A stretch of DNA of 64,000 bases. Source: Comamonas koreensis. GTDB taxonomy: Bacteria; Pseudomonadota; Gammaproteobacteria; Burkholderiales; Burkholderiaceae_C. The first letter of the stretch is position 1, and each line of letters opens with the position of its first letter. Positions 12,313 through 21,735 of this stretch are shown piece after piece. The position numbers were made by a program, and so were the translations under genes. The notes beneath the pieces were generated by a model. The model ran no database searches. It was given only the letters and a program-made list of their open reading frames with translations, and was not told the DNA's origin. Where the stretch lies: contig NZ_CP043575.1 of the NCBI RefSeq assembly GCF_014076495.1, forward strand, positions 4,154,001 through 4,218,000, in the 5' to 3' direction.

Positions 12313-12425
12313 GGACAAATTGTAAACAGCCGCGAAAGCGGCCGTGTTGCATATAGGCGAAAGCGGGCGACGGTTTGACCTTCAATGCCCACGCACTGCA
12401 GGCGGCCGCGCGCCCAGGGCCTGCG

Positions 12426-12752
12426 TCACTCCATGTCGGCGGGGGCCTGCACCGAATCCTTGAGCTTGCCGCTGGCATGGAAGGTGACCACGCGGCGCGC
12501 CTCGATCGGCACCTCTTCGCCGGTGCGCGGATTGCGGCCGGGGCGGGCCTTTTTCATGCGCACCTGGAAATTGCCAAAGCTCGACAGCTTCACATCCTCG
12601 CCCTTGATCAAGCTCTCCGAGATCAGGTCGAAAAAGGCATCGACCATGTCCTTGGCTTCGCGCTTGTTCAGGCCGATGTTGTCAAACAGCATATCGGCCA
12701 GCTGCGCCTTGGTCAGCGCAGGTTGTTCCAGGCTCTCAACGGTGAATTCCAT
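12426..12752 (-). CDS. ihfA: Integration host factor subunit alpha
   Basis: 108 residues from ATG 12752. HU/IHF fold with [20 protein letters not shown] at the N-terminus, the GNFQVR beta strand, and the DNA-intercalating arm containing [14 protein letters not shown]. The C-terminal helix ends near LKDSVQ. It forms the DNA-bending heterodimer with IhfB. It starts 22 bases after the pheT stop, the same arrangement as in E. coli. A 5' extension of the frame overlaps pheT and is rejected because [17 protein letters not shown] is the conserved start. Confidence 0.97.
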   Translation of the reverse strand: MEFTVESLEQPALTKAQLADMLFDNIGLNKREAKDMVDAFFDLISESLIKGEDVKLSSFGNFQVRMKKARPGRNPRTGEEVPIEARRVVTFHASGKLKDSVQAPADME

Positions 12753-12774
12753 ATAGCAATCCTCGCGTGTGGGA

Positions 12775-15228
12775 TCAGCGCAGACGCGCACCCAGGCTTT
12801 GTGTGAGTTGTTCGACCACGGCCTGCACGGCCGCTTCGATCTCGGTGTCTTCCAGCGCGCGCTCGTCATGGCCCAGGCTCAGACGCACGGCCAGGCTCTT
12901 CTCGTCCTGGGCCAGGCTGCCGGCAGCGGCCTCTTCGCCCGCCTTGAGCTTCTTGGGCCGGAACACATCGAACAGCACGGCACTGCGCAGGATAGCACCT
13001 GCGCTGGCAGCCGTGATGGCCTGCATGATCTGGGCGTGGGTGACAGTTTCCTTGACCACGACAGCGATGTCGCGCTCGACCATCTGGTGCTTGGCCACCG
13101 GTGCGAACACCGGCACCTGGCGTGCCAGCACGGCATCGAGGGCCAACTCGAACATCACTGGCGCCTGGGCCAAATCCCATTCCTGGCGCCACTGGGGGTG
13201 CAGCTCGCCAACAAAGCCGATGGCCTTGCCGTCCAGCAGCACGCGGGCGCAGCGGCCAGGGTGCAGCGCGGGGTGCTCAGCCGCTTCAAACACCGGCTTG
13301 AGCGGCGCCAGCAGTGCCTCGACATCGCCCTTGACGTCGTAGAAATCGACCTTGGTCTCGCTGCGGCCCCATTGCAGCTGGTCGGCTGCGCCATAGGCCA
13401 GGCCCGCCACGCGCATGGGCTGGTGGAAGCCCTTGACGGTGGTGTCGGACTCGGCGACCGAGTCGTCCTTGAAGAACACGCGGCCCAGCTCGAACACGCG
13501 CACGCGCTGAGCTTTGCGGTCCACATTGAACTTGAGCACCTGCAGCAGCGAGCCCAGCAACGACGAGCGCATCACGCTCAGGTGGCTGGCGATGGGGTTG
13601 AGCAGCTTGATGGCCTGGCTGTTGCCCGCCAGCTCTTGCTCCCACTTTTCTTCGACAAAGCTGAAGTTGATCGTCTCCTGGTAGCCCAGGCCGGCCAGCG
13701 CATGGCGCACGGCATAGGGGCTGCGGGAGTTCTCGGCACGCAGCTTGGGCGAGATCGGCGCCAGCGGCTTGCTGGTGGGCAGGTTCTCGTAGCCAATCAT
13801 CCGCGCGATTTCTTCAACCAGGTCTTCTTCCAGGTTGATGTCGAAGCGGAAGGTAGGCGCGGTCACGCTGATCACGCCTTCTTGCGCCACGGTGGCTGGC
13901 AGGCCCAGGCCGTTCAGCGCATCGAGGCACTGCTGCTGGGTCACCGGCATGCCGATGACCTTGGCTGCACGCGCCACGCGCAGCTGCACCGTCTTGGGCG
14001 CAGGCATGTTGGGCTGCTGGTCGTCCATGGCAGCCACCTGGGTCTCGGGCGTGCCGCAGATCTCGAGCACCAGCTGGGTGATGCGCTCGATGTGCTCGGT
14101 GGTGAACTGCGGGTCCACACCACGCTCGAAGCGGTGGCCCGCGTCGGTCGAGAAGTTGAAGTGGCGCGAGCGGCCGGCAACGGCCTTGGGGAACCAGAAA
14201 GCCGCTTCGATGTAGATGTTCTTGGTGTCGTCGGACACGGCAGTGGCATCGCCACCCATGATGCCGGCGAGCGACTCCAGGCCGTGCGCGTCCGCAATCA
14301 CGCCGACCTTGGGGAAGTCGTCGATCTCGATGGTGTTGCCGTTGAGCAGCTTGAGCGTCTCGCCCTGCTTGCCCCAGCGCACGCTCAGGCCACCGCTGAT
14401 CTTGTCCAGATCGAAGATGTGGCTGGGGCGGCCCAGCTCGAACATCACGTAGTTGGAGATATCGACCAGGGGGCTGACGGCGCGCTGGCCGCAACGGGCC
14501 AGGCGGTCGACCATCCACTGCGGGGTCTTGACCTGGGTGTTGACGTTGCGCACGATGCGGCCGGAGAAACGGCCGCACAGGTCGGTCGCTTCGATCTTGA
14601 CGGGCAGCTTGTCTTGCGAAGCCACAGCCGCCGCCGGGAAGGACAGCGCCTTGAGCGGCGTGCCGGTCAGCGCCGACAGCTCACGCGCCACACCATAGAC
14701 CGACAGGCAGTGTGCCAGGTTGGGCGTGAGCTTGAGGGTGAACAAGGTGTCATCAAGGTTCAGGTATTCGCGCACGTTCTGGCCCAGTGGCGCATCGGCG
14801 GGCAGCTCCAGCAGACCGCCGTGGTCGTCGGTAATGCCCAGCTCCTTGGCCGAGCACAGCATGCCAAAGCTTTGCACGCCGCGCAGTTTGCCGATCTTGA
14901 TCTTGAAGGGCTTGCCGTCCGCGCCGGGGGGCAGCTCGGCGCCCACGGTCGCGCAAGGCATGCGGATGCCCACGCGCGCATTGGGCGCGCCGCAGACGAT
15001 ATTGAGCAACTCGGGGCCACCGACATCGACCTGGCAGACGCGCAGACGGTCGGCATCGGGGTGTTGCACCGCTTCCTTGATCTCGCCGACAACGATGCCG
15101 GTGAACGGTGGCGCTACGGGGTCGAGTTCTTCGACCTCGAGGCCTGCCATGGTCAAGGTATCAGCCAGCTCTTGGGTGGTCAGCGACGGGTTGCAGTATT
15201 GGCGCAACCAGGATTCAGGAAATTGCAT
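12775..15228 (-). CDS. pheT: Phenylalanyl-tRNA synthetase beta subunit
   Basis: 817 residues, normal for bacterial PheT (about 795-820). In order: N-terminal tRNA-binding (EMAP-like) domain with [13 protein letters not shown]3/B4 editing domain, B5 domain, catalytic-like core, and the C-terminal anticodon-binding FDX-ACB domain with [14 protein letters not shown]. It forms the alpha2beta2 enzyme with PheS. The pheS-pheT gap is 150 bases, unusually wide for this pair, and I see no gene or clear terminator in it. Confidence 0.98.
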   Translation of the reverse strand: MQFPESWLRQYCNPSLTTQELADTLTMAGLEVEELDPVAPPFTGIVVGEIKEAVQHPDADRLRVCQVDVGGPELLNIVCGAPNARVGIRMPCATVGAELPPGADGKPFKIKIGKLRGVQSFGMLCSAKELGITDDHGGLLELPADAPLGQNVREYLNLDDTLFTLKLTPNLAHCLSVYGVARELSALTGTPLKALSFPAAAVASQDKLPVKIEATDLCGRFSGRIVRNVNTQVKTPQWMVDRLARCGQRAVSPLVDISNYVMFELGRPSHIFDLDKISGGLSVRWGKQGETLKLLNGNTIEIDDFPKVGVIADAHGLESLAGIMGGDATAVSDDTKNIYIEAAFWFPKAVAGRSRHFNFSTDAGHRFERGVDPQFTTEHIERITQLVLEICGTPETQVAAMDDQQPNMPAPKTVQLRVARAAKVIGMPVTQQQCLDALNGLGLPATVAQEGVISVTAPTFRFDINLEEDLVEEIARMIGYENLPTSKPLAPISPKLRAENSRSPYAVRHALAGLGYQETINFSFVEEKWEQELAGNSQAIKLLNPIASHLSVMRSSLLGSLLQVLKFNVDRKAQRVRVFELGRVFFKDDSVAESDTTVKGFHQPMRVAGLAYGAADQLQWGRSETKVDFYDVKGDVEALLAPLKPVFEAAEHPALHPGRCARVLLDGKAIGFVGELHPQWRQEWDLAQAPVMFELALDAVLARQVPVFAPVAKHQMVERDIAVVVKETVTHAQIMQAITAASAGAILRSAVLFDVFRPKKLKAGEEAAAGSLAQDEKSLAVRLSLGHDERALEDTEIEAAVQAVVEQLTQSLGARLR

Positions 15229-15378
15229 AGTCGGACTCTTTGGCGTTCAGGCCTGCTGCGCCGTCTTGGGCAGCGGCAGGCCGGGCGTTCTTGCTTTTCA
15301 ATGGGGAGCGGCTGGCAGCGCATGCTGCCCGGGGGCTGGGGATCACATTGCAGATCTGCAACACCGCCCGCTCCGTGC

Positions 15379-16434
15379 TCATGACTGGAACTGCGACAGG
15401 AAACGGATGTCGCCGTCAAAGAACAGGCGCAGGTCATTGACGCCATAACGCAGCATGGTCAGGCGGTCAGGGCCCATGCCAAAGGCAAAGCCAATGTATT
15501 TCTCGGGATCGAGCCCCATGTTGCGCACCACATTGGGGTGTACCTGGCCGGCGCCCGAGACTTCCAGCCAGCGGCCGGCCAGCGGCCCGCTTTGGAACTG
15601 GATGTCGATCTCGGCCGAGGGCTCGGTGAACGGGAAGAAGCTGGGGCGAAAGCGCAGCACCAGGTCATCCTGCTCGAAGAAGGTCTTGCAGAAGTCGGTG
15701 AACACGACCTTGAGGTCCTTGAAGCTCACGTTCTCGCCGATCCACAGGCCTTCGCACTGGTGGAACATCGGCGAGTGGGTGGCGTCCGAGTCCACGCGGT
15801 AGGTGCGGCCCGGCGCGATCACGCGGATCTCGGGCATGGTCTGGCCCGCGTCGATCAGGTTGCGGTAGCGCTTGACGTGCTGGACCGCATGGCGCACCTG
15901 CATCGGGCTGGTGTGCGTGCGCAGCAGATTGGGCGCGTGCTGGGTGCCACCTTCGACATAGAAGGTGTCGTGCATCGAGCGCGCGGGATGGTCTTCGGGC
16001 GTATTGAGCGCGGTGAAGTTGAACCAGTCGGATTCGATCTCGGGGCCTTCGGCCACATCGAAGCCCATGGAGCCGAAGATGCCTTCGATGCGCTCCATCG
16101 TGATGGATACGGGGTGCAGACCACCGCTGCCGCGGCGGCGGCCGGGCAGGCTCACGTCCAGCACTTCGGCCTTGAGGTGGGCTTGCAGCTCGGCATCGGC
16201 CAGCGCCTTGCGGCGTGCCGTCAAGGCCGCCTCAATCGCCTGCTTGGCCACGTTGATGGCGGCACCGCGCGATTTTTTCTCTTCGACGGAAAGCTGCGCC
16301 ATGCCCTTCATGAGCTCGGTCATCTTGCCCGACTTGCCCAAAAACTGCGCCTTGGCGTTTTCCAGATCAGCGGGGGTATGGGCCTGCGCAAACAGTTGCT
16401 GCGCGCTTTCGACCAGAGAATCCAACTCGTTCAT
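15379..16434 (-). CDS. pheS: Phenylalanyl-tRNA synthetase alpha subunit
   Basis: 351 residues. An N-terminal coiled coil (about 1-90, [20 protein letters not shown]) is followed by the class II catalytic core: motif 2 includes [10 protein letters not shown] and motif 3 [17 protein letters not shown]. It charges tRNA-Phe together with PheT. It begins 143 bases after rplT, separated by a strong terminator hairpin, so pheST may be partly uncoupled from the infC-rpmI-rplT transcript or driven by its own promoter. Confidence 0.98.
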   Translation of the reverse strand: MNELDSLVESAQQLFAQAHTPADLENAKAQFLGKSGKMTELMKGMAQLSVEEKKSRGAAINVAKQAIEAALTARRKALADAELQAHLKAEVLDVSLPGRRRGSGGLHPVSITMERIEGIFGSMGFDVAEGPEIESDWFNFTALNTPEDHPARSMHDTFYVEGGTQHAPNLLRTHTSPMQVRHAVQHVKRYRNLIDAGQTMPEIRVIAPGRTYRVDSDATHSPMFHQCEGLWIGENVSFKDLKVVFTDFCKTFFEQDDLVLRFRPSFFPFTEPSAEIDIQFQSGPLAGRWLEVSGAGQVHPNVVRNMGLDPEKYIGFAFGMGPDRLTMLRYGVNDLRLFFDGDIRFLSQFQS

Positions 16435-16485
16435 ATCGACTCTTATCGACTGTAATGCCGGGCCACCAAAAAGCAGCCTGGCGAT

Positions 16486-16526
16486 AAAAAAACAAGGGCT
16501 AGCGCCTTTTCAAGCCCTAGCCCTTG
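16486..16526 (-). terminator. Intrinsic terminator/attenuator between rplT and pheS
   Basis: Minus-strand hairpin with perfect 10-bp arms (CAAGGGCTAG / CTAGCCCTTG, at 16517-16526 and 16493-16502), 14-base loop and seven T residues. No Phe-rich leader peptide is seen between the rplT stop and this hairpin. Confidence 0.85.
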
Positions 16527-16577
16527 CTGTGTGTGCACCAGCAGCTACTAAATCAACAGTAACTACCGATCGTGACC

Positions 16578-16937
16578 TTAGGCAGCCAGCTTGGCTTTGA
16601 CTTGGTCGACGATAGCTGCAAAAGCAGCCTTGTCGTGCACGGCGATATCGGCCAGCATCTTGCGGTCGATTTCAATGGCAGCCTTCTTCAGACCGTTGGC
16701 GAACTGGCTGTAGGTCAGGCCCAGTTCACGGGAAGCGGCATTGATACGGGCGATCCACAATTGGCGGAACACGCGCTTCTTGGTACGACGGTCACGGTAG
16801 GCGTACTGGCCTGCCTTCATTACCGCTTGCTTGGCAACGCGGAAGACGTTACCACGGCGACCGCGGAAACCCTTAGCAAGGGCCAGAACTTTTTTGTGAC
16901 GGGCGCGTGCCGTTACACCACGTTTGACGCGAGGCAT
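16578..16937 (-). CDS. rplT: 50S ribosomal protein L20
   Basis: 119 residues, the standard L20 length, starting [20 protein letters not shown] with the basic N-terminal extension that threads into 23S rRNA and a globular C-terminal domain ([20 protein letters not shown]). It is an early assembly protein and, in several bacteria, the autogenous repressor of its own operon. It lies 26 bases after rpmI. Confidence 0.98.
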   Translation of the reverse strand: MPRVKRGVTARARHKKVLALAKGFRGRRGNVFRVAKQAVMKAGQYAYRDRRTKKRVFRQLWIARINAASRELGLTYSQFANGLKKAAIEIDRKMLADIAVHDKAAFAAIVDQVKAKLAA

Positions 16938-16963
16938 GTGTTTTCTCCTAGTTCGTCAGTGAA

Positions 16964-17167
16964 TTACAGGCCCATGCCGGGCAACATTTGTGCCATGTGA
17001 CCCATGTTGGTCTCATGCACAGCGGTTGCACCACGCAGATGGCGCTTGTTCTTGGTGGTCTTCTTGGTCAAGATGTGACGCTTGAAGGCTTGACCGCGCT
17101 TGACGGTGCCACCTGGACGAACGCGAAAACGCTTCTTCGCGCTGCTTTTGGTCTTCATTTTGGGCAT
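16964..17167 (-). CDS. rpmI: 50S ribosomal protein L35
   Basis: 67 residues from ATG 17167: [20 protein letters not shown] and [20 protein letters not shown] are the conserved L35 blocks. The start follows the family; an upstream in-frame ATG at 17212 gives a non-homologous extension. It is preceded by a 245-base gap from infC that contains a strong terminator, and is co-transcribed with rplT. Confidence 0.97.
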   Translation of the reverse strand: MPKMKTKSSAKKRFRVRPGGTVKRGQAFKRHILTKKTTKNKRHLRGATAVHETNMGHMAQMLPGMGL

Positions 17168-17356
17168 GTGAATGCTCCTTATGTTTGTGCTCGCGAGGCG
17201 TTCCATCGCCATGATGAAACTTGATTTGGCCCCGAGCCACTTCTGTGACAGACCTAGATTAGATCTACTCTATCAATGCGCAAGGTGTTGGCTGCGCCTA
17301 TCCTAAGCACCAGAGCCGAAACCCCAGACTCAGGCAAGCACTGCCGCTACCCTGCT

Positions 17357-17389
17357 AAAAACCGAAAGCGGCCTAAGCCGCTTGTCGGT
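17357..17389 (-). terminator. Intrinsic terminator/attenuator between infC and rpmI
   Basis: On the minus strand a stem ACCGA-C-AAGCGGC / GCCGCTT-TCGGT (12 paired bases, one bulged C, TTAG loop) is followed by TTTTT. It starts 24 bases after infC and 190 bases before rpmI, so it could end the thrS-infC message or act as a conditional stop for L35/L20 expression. Confidence 0.8.
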
Positions 17390-17412
17390 AATCCAGTATT
17401 CTAACCGCTTCT

Positions 17413-18021
17413 TTAAGCTGTGGCTACTGGCGAGGAATTTCCCTCGACCGGCTTGCCAGCTGCAGCGCCACCGGGCTTCTTGCGCGCCGGAGCGATCATC
17501 ATGATCATCTGGCGGCCTTCGAGCTTGGGGAACTGCTCGACCTGGATCAGGTCGGCGAGCTCGTCGCGGATGCGGTTGAGCAGGTCCATGCCCAGGTTCT
17601 GGTGGGTGATTTCACGACCACGGAAGCGCAGGGTCACCTTGACCTTGTCGCCTTCGGCCAGGAAGCGGCGGATATTGCGCATCTTGACGTTGTAGTCGCC
17701 ATCATCAGTACCGGGGCGGAACTTGATTTCCTTGATTTCGATGACGGTTTGCTTGGCCTTGGCCTCGGCCGCCTTCTTTTGCTCCAGATACTTGAACTTG
17801 CCGTAGTCCATCAGGCGGCAAACCGGAGGCGTGGCCGTGGCGACAATCTCCACCAGGTCGACGTCCAGCTCTCCGGCCATACGCAGCGCTTCCATCAGCG
17901 GCACGATGCCCAGCGGTTCATTATCAGGACCGGACAGACGCACTTCTGGTGCCTGAATCTCACGATTCAGACGGTGTTTGCGTTCTTCGCGGTGGCGGCG
18001 ATCACGGAATTCAGTAGCTAT
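17413..18021 (-). CDS. infC: Translation initiation factor IF-3, probable AUA start
   Basis: About 202 residues: N-domain with [20 protein letters not shown], lysine-rich linker near [12 protein letters not shown], and C-domain with [18 protein letters not shown]-3 checks initiator tRNA and start codon. The start is taken at ATA 18019-18021, read in-frame as (M)[16 protein letters not shown], because AGGGTGA stands a few bases before it. The alternative GTG at 18030 lies inside that ribosome site and has no good site of its own. Rare AUU/AUA/AUC starts are the known basis of infC autoregulation in other bacteria. Confidence 0.95.
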   Translation of the reverse strand: MATEFRDRRHREERKHRLNREIQAPEVRLSGPDNEPLGIVPLMEALRMAGELDVDLVEIVATATPPVCRLMDYGKFKYLEQKKAAEAKAKQTVIEIKEIKFRPGTDDGDYNVKMRNIRRFLAEGDKVKVTLRFRGREITHQNLGMDLLNRIRDELADLIQVEQFPKLEGRQMIMMIAPARKKPGGAAAGKPVEGNSSPVATA

Positions 18022-18040
18022 GGCTTTCACCCTAAAAATT

Positions 18041-18086
18041 TAAAAACTACGACAGCGTAGCTGCTCAAAACGCAGTCCACGCTGTC
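18041..18086 (-). terminator. Hairpin with T-rich tail between thrS and infC
   Basis: Minus-strand arms GACAGCGT / ACGCTGTC (8 bp; 18079-18086 and 18051-18058) with a smaller inner stem, followed by GTAGTTTTTAAATTTTT. The T-run begins four bases after the stem, so it is a weaker terminator candidate than its neighbours. It lies in the 95-base thrS-infC gap directly before the infC ribosome site. Confidence 0.5.
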
Positions 18087-18116
18087 CAAAGCTTTGACGA
18101 ACCAGAAAAAGGCTGC

Positions 18117-20048
18117 TTAGGCTTTAGCGGCAATGTCCTTGGCAATCAAGTCGACGAATGCATCGATGGACATCACACCGAGGTCTTTCCCGCCCCGGGC
18201 GCGCACTGCTACGGCTCCGGCTGCCTTCTCCTTGTCGCCAGCGACAAGAATATAGGGCAGCTTTTGCAACGAATGCTCCCGTATTTTATACGTAATCTTC
18301 TCGTTGCGCAGATCGGTAACCACACGCAGCCCTTGGCTGGGCAAGGCCTTACGCAGTTTGTCGGCCACTTCCTGCACGTAGGCGCCTTGCGCATCGGTGA
18401 TGTTGAGCACTGCCACCTGCGTGGGCGCGAGCCATGCGGGCAGCGCGCCGGCGTGCTGCTCGATCAGGATGCCGATGAAGCGCTCGAGCGAGCCCACGAT
18501 CGCGCGGTGCAGCATGATGGGGCGGTGGCGCTCGCCGTCTTCGCCGACGAACTCGGCATCGAGGCGCTCGGGCAGGTTCGGGTCGACCTGGATGGTGCCG
18601 CACTGCCATTCACGGCCCAGCGCGTCCTTCAAGGTGTACTCGATCTTGGGGCCGTAGAACGCGCCCTCACCGGGCAGGTACTCGAACTCGCAACCCGAGG
18701 CGCGCAGGCCTTCGGCCAGCGCCGCTTCGGCCGCATCCCAGCTCTCGTCGCTGCCGATGCGCTTTTCAGGGCGGGTCGAGAGGCGGTAGAGGATGTTGGT
18801 GAAGCCAAAGTCTGCATACACCTTTTGCAGCAGCGCGGTGAACGCGGTCACCTCGGCCTGGATCTGCTCGGGCAGGCAGAAGATGTGGCCGTCATCTTGC
18901 GTGAAGGCGCGCACGCGCATGATGCCGTGCAGCGAGCCGGTAGGCTCGTTGCGGTGGCAGGCACCAAACTCACCAAAGCGCAGCGGCAGATCGCGGTAGC
19001 TCTTGATGCCTTGCTTGTAGATGAGGATGTGGCCGGGGCAGTTCATCGGCTTGAGCGCGTACTCGCGCTTTTCCGACTCGGTCGTGAACATGTTCTCGCG
19101 GTACTTGTCCCAGTGGCCGGTCTTCTCCCACAAGGTCTTGTCCAGGATCTGCGGGCCCTTGACTTCCTGGTAGCCGTTGTCGCGGTACACCTTGCGCATG
19201 TACTGCTCGACTTCCTGCCAGATCGACCAGCCCTTGGGGTGCCAGAACACGGTGCCGGGCGAATGCTCGTCGATGTGGAACAGGTCGAGTTCGCGGCCGA
19301 GCTTGCGGTGGTCGCGCTTTTCAGCCTCTTCGAGCATCGTCAGGTACTGCTGCAGATCGTCCTTGCTGGCCCAGGCCGTGCCGTAGATGCGTTGCAGCAT
19401 CTCGTTGTTGTGGTCGCCGCGCCAGTAGGCACCGGCCACCTTCATCAGCTTGAAATGCTTGAGCTTGCCGGTGCTGGGCACGTGGGGGCCACGGCACAGG
19501 TCTTCGAACGCGCCTTCGCGGTACAGACTCACATCTTCATTGCTGGGGATGGAGGCAATGATCTCGGCCTTGTAGTTCTCACCCAGGCCCTTGAAGTAGG
19601 CCACGGCTTCGTCACGCGGCAGCACGCGGCGCACCACGGGCTCGTCCTTGTTGGCCAGCTCGGTCATGCGCTTTTCGATCGCCACCAGGTCTTCGGGCGT
19701 GAAGGGGCGCTTGTAGGCGAAGTCGTAGTAGAAACCGTTGTCGATCACCGGGCCGATGGTGACCTGGGCTTCCGGGAACAGCTCCTTGACGGCGTAGGCC
19801 AGCAAGTGGGCGGTGGAGTGGCGGATCACTTCCAGGCCATCGGCATCCTTGGCCGTCACGATGGACAGCGGCATGTCGCGGTCAATGACAAAGCTGGTGT
19901 CCACCACCTTGGCGTTGTCGCCCAGACCTACCTTGCCAGCCAGCGCGGCCTTGGCCAGGCCAGCGCCAATCGATGCAGCGACCTCGGCCACCGACACGGG
20001 GCCCGGGTAGTCGCGCTTGGAGCCATCGGGAAGCGTAATTTGAACCAT
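18117..20048 (-). CDS. thrS: Threonyl-tRNA synthetase
   Basis: 643 residues, as in E. coli (642). In order: TGS domain beginning [16 protein letters not shown], editing domain with the [17 protein letters not shown] zinc/His motif, class II catalytic core with motif 2 [20 protein letters not shown] (threonine-site zinc ligands) and motif 3 near [17 protein letters not shown], then the anticodon-binding domain ([19 protein letters not shown]). ATG 20048 is chosen by homology and an AGGA site ten bases upstream. First enzyme gene of the operon. It is preceded by a Thr-rich leader peptide and terminator that should couple expression to Thr-tRNA charging. Confidence 0.98.
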   Translation of the reverse strand: MVQITLPDGSKRDYPGPVSVAEVAASIGAGLAKAALAGKVGLGDNAKVVDTSFVIDRDMPLSIVTAKDADGLEVIRHSTAHLLAYAVKELFPEAQVTIGPVIDNGFYYDFAYKRPFTPEDLVAIEKRMTELANKDEPVVRRVLPRDEAVAYFKGLGENYKAEIIASIPSNEDVSLYREGAFEDLCRGPHVPSTGKLKHFKLMKVAGAYWRGDHNNEMLQRIYGTAWASKDDLQQYLTMLEEAEKRDHRKLGRELDLFHIDEHSPGTVFWHPKGWSIWQEVEQYMRKVYRDNGYQEVKGPQILDKTLWEKTGHWDKYRENMFTTESEKREYALKPMNCPGHILIYKQGIKSYRDLPLRFGEFGACHRNEPTGSLHGIMRVRAFTQDDGHIFCLPEQIQAEVTAFTALLQKVYADFGFTNILYRLSTRPEKRIGSDESWDAAEAALAEGLRASGCEFEYLPGEGAFYGPKIEYTLKDALGREWQCGTIQVDPNLPERLDAEFVGEDGERHRPIMLHRAIVGSLERFIGILIEQHAGALPAWLAPTQVAVLNITDAQGAYVQEVADKLRKALPSQGLRVVTDLRNEKITYKIREHSLQKLPYILVAGDKEKAAGAVAVRARGGKDLGVMSIDAFVDLIAKDIAAKA

Positions 20049-20094
20049 GAGAAATCCTAAATAATCGTGAGCTTTTACCAAGCCGCGCTGCCAG

Positions 20095-20127
20095 AAAAGC
20101 AAAAAGCGCGGAGCTTGTCCGCGCTTT
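20095..20127 (-). terminator. Attenuator terminator in the thrS leader
   Basis: Minus-strand stem AAAGCGCGGA / TCCGCGCTTT (20118-20127 and 20103-20112, perfect 10 bp, 5-base loop) followed by a T-tract (TTTTTGCTTTT, sharing bases with the stem). It lies about 55 bases before the thrS ATG and 44 bases after the leader-peptide stop. It is segment 3:4 of the attenuator. Confidence 0.85.
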
Positions 20128-20171
20128 GGTGTGAGGAGACGAAATCGTCGTACAGGCGCGAACCACCGGCC

Positions 20172-20216
20172 TTACTGGCCAGTCAAACCCCAAGTGGTTG
20201 TAGTTCGCGGTGTCAT
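20172..20216 (-). CDS. thrS leader peptide (Thr-rich, 14 residues)
   Basis: ATG 20216 to TAA 20172 encodes MTPRTTTTWGLTGQ: six threonines in fourteen residues, four of them consecutive (codons 5-8: ACT, ACA, ACC, ACT). Five of the six Thr codons are ACA or ACT in a GC-rich genome that favours ACC. An AAAGG ribosome site stands ten bases before the ATG. It is followed by mutually exclusive RNA pairings and a terminator just before thrS. It is most likely a sensor of Thr-tRNA charging, with no function expected of the peptide itself. Confidence 0.82.
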   Translation of the reverse strand: MTPRTTTTWGLTGQ

Positions 20217-20368
20217 AACCGATGTTGCCTTTCTCGCTCTTACCAGTGGATGGAATCTAAAACGACTGTCATTTTCCCACATTCTGATGCAATCTGCTGG
20301 TCTTCCCGCAATCCGGGCGCCAACGGGCTTGCCATAATCAAAACGATAGCAGACCTTGACGATTAGAT

Positions 20369-21121
20369 ATGCCCTATCGCTACGCCCGATCTGTTGGAAT
20401 GTCCGCCTGCCTGGCTGCGTTATTGCTGCAAGGGGGCTGCTCCAGCACCCCCGCCACCCGTGGCAAAGTCCCCGAACGCGATATGCAGGCCCAGGAGTGG
20501 GGCCAGTCCGATGTGAACCGCATGGCCACCTTGAGCATGCGCGCCAACCTGCAAAGCCTGTATGTGCTGATGGACAAGCTCTACCGCCGCAATCCGCAGG
20601 AGTGGCGCAAGGGCGGTTTTGACAACCGCGAGGCGGCGATGAAGGCCGTGCGCGAGGCGATCGAAAACCAGCAACCCTGGCCCGAACTGTTGGATCAACG
20701 CGACATTGCCGGCATGAGCATGGCGCTGGCGCCCGAGTTTGCCGGCGACCGGGTGGCCGCCTTCACCTGGGCCACGGCCGACATGCTGATCACCGCCTAT
20801 GGCGGCCGCACCACCTTCTACCTGATCCATGGGCTTGATGCCCAGGCGGTCTACAACGCGTCGCGCAACCTGGAGATTGCCAACTGGATGCTCACCCACC
20901 GCAAGCTGGGCAATGGCCAAACCATGCTGCTGAGCAACGAGCTCAATGCCAGCGAGCGCAACCTGAGCTTCGAGCGCGAATTTGGCAAGATGATTGCCCG
21001 CAATGACCTGATGGCCGATGTCGTATCCGAGAAATACCGCCGCGCGGTGATTGGCTATGTGCAGGGGCTGGCCGGCGGCAGCTTGCTGCAGTTTCTGCCG
21101 GTGCAGGCGGTGGCGCATTAA
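20369..21121 (+). CDS. Probable lipoprotein of unknown function
   Basis: 250 residues. A signal sequence of about 24 residues (VGMSACLAALLLQGGC) ends in a lipobox-like QGGC; the -3 residue Gln is unusual, so lipidation is likely but not certain. The mature part is largely helical, with RANLQSLYVLMDKLYRRNPQ near 60-80 and ADMLITAYGGRTTFYLIHGL in the middle. I do not recognise a named family. It is transcribed divergently from the thrS leader, sharing the 152-base region between them. Confidence 0.75.
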   Translation: MPYRYARSVGMSACLAALLLQGGCSSTPATRGKVPERDMQAQEWGQSDVNRMATLSMRANLQSLYVLMDKLYRRNPQEWRKGGFDNREAAMKAVREAIENQQPWPELLDQRDIAGMSMALAPEFAGDRVAAFTWATADMLITAYGGRTTFYLIHGLDAQAVYNASRNLEIANWMLTHRKLGNGQTMLLSNELNASERNLSFEREFGKMIARNDLMADVVSEKYRRAVIGYVQGLAGGSLLQFLPVQAVAH

Positions 21122-21160
21122 CGCGCCCTCCTCACCCGCCCCATTTACTGAACCTGGCGC

Positions 21161-21634
21161 TTATCGCGCGGGCAGCGGCAGATGCAGGCTGCGCTTGAGC
21201 GTGGCCAGCGCAATCGAGGTGTTGAAGCGCTGGATATTCTGATCGCCGTCAAACAGCCGCTGGGTGATCGCCTGGTACTCCTGCATGTCACGCGCAGTCA
21301 CCACCAGCAGGTAGTCCGTCTGGCCGGTGACGGCATAGCACTGCTGCACCGCCGTCTCAGCCGCCACCCGGGCGCGGAAGCCCTGGGTCAGCGCATCGAG
21401 CTCATTGACCAGCTGCACCTCGATAAAGATCGTCAGCGGCCGGCCCAGCGCCTCGGGGCTGAGCTGTGCGGTATTGGCCGCAATCACACCGCTGTCTTGC
21501 AGACGGCGGATGCGGCGCTGCACGGCAGCCGGTGACAGGTTCACCTGCTCGGCCACCTCGCGCTGGGGGCGCAGGTTGTCGCGCTGCAGGATGGCCAAAA
21601 TGGCCAGGTCGAAGGAATCGAGTTCAGCGTTCAT
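21161..21634 (-). CDS. Lrp/AsnC-family transcriptional regulator
   Basis: 157 residues. N-terminal helix-turn-helix (about 5-60: DSFDLAILAILQRDNLRPQR, QVNLSPAAVQRRIRRLQDSG) and C-terminal RAM ligand-binding domain (CYAVTGQTDYLLVVTARDMQ). It typically senses an amino acid. It is divergent from, and 101 bases away from, an RhtA-like amino-acid exporter, so it probably controls that exporter (inference from context). Confidence 0.93.
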   Translation of the reverse strand: MNAELDSFDLAILAILQRDNLRPQREVAEQVNLSPAAVQRRIRRLQDSGVIAANTAQLSPEALGRPLTIFIEVQLVNELDALTQGFRARVAAETAVQQCYAVTGQTDYLLVVTARDMQEYQAITQRLFDGDQNIQRFNTSIALATLKRSLHLPLPAR

Positions 21635-21735
21635 CGCGAGGGCCTGGAGGGGGAGTGCGCAGCAAGAGCGAAACTTGCATTTGGCACCGAATTTTCGAGC
21701 AATTTACTTCGCCCAGCTGCAATATTATCTCGGCC

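Larger units (their letters stand above)
20095..20216 (-). promoter_or_regulatory. thrS transcription attenuator (leader peptide type)
   Basis: Four segments can pair alternately on the minus strand. Segment 1 CGCGAAC (20203-20209) lies inside the leader codons. Segment 2 GTTCGCG (20157-20163) pairs perfectly with 1. The overlapping TTCGCGC (20156-20162) can instead pair with GCGCGGA (20118-20124, one G-U pair), which is segment 3. Segment 3 otherwise forms the terminator with segment 4. A ribosome stalled on Thr codons 5-8 would mask segment 1 and favour 2:3 (read-through). One reaching the stop at 20172 would cover segment 2 and favour 3:4 (termination). The geometry matches the trp-type mechanism. 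Function is inferred. Confidence 0.8.

Noticed and set aside
12769..15384. 871-codon plus-strand frame opposite pheT
   Set aside because: Antisense artefact of high GC; pheT is unmistakable on the other strand.
16435..16577. Phe-rich leader peptide before pheS, as in enteric bacteria
   Set aside because: No ATG-started frame with Phe codons lies between the rplT stop and the hairpin, so the hairpin is called a plain terminator or an attenuator of another kind.
19882..20193. Longer Thr-containing frame overlapping the thrS leader and start
   Set aside because: It begins with TTG without a ribosome site and runs out of frame into thrS. The 20172-20216 leader has an ATG, a site and a stop placed correctly for attenuation.
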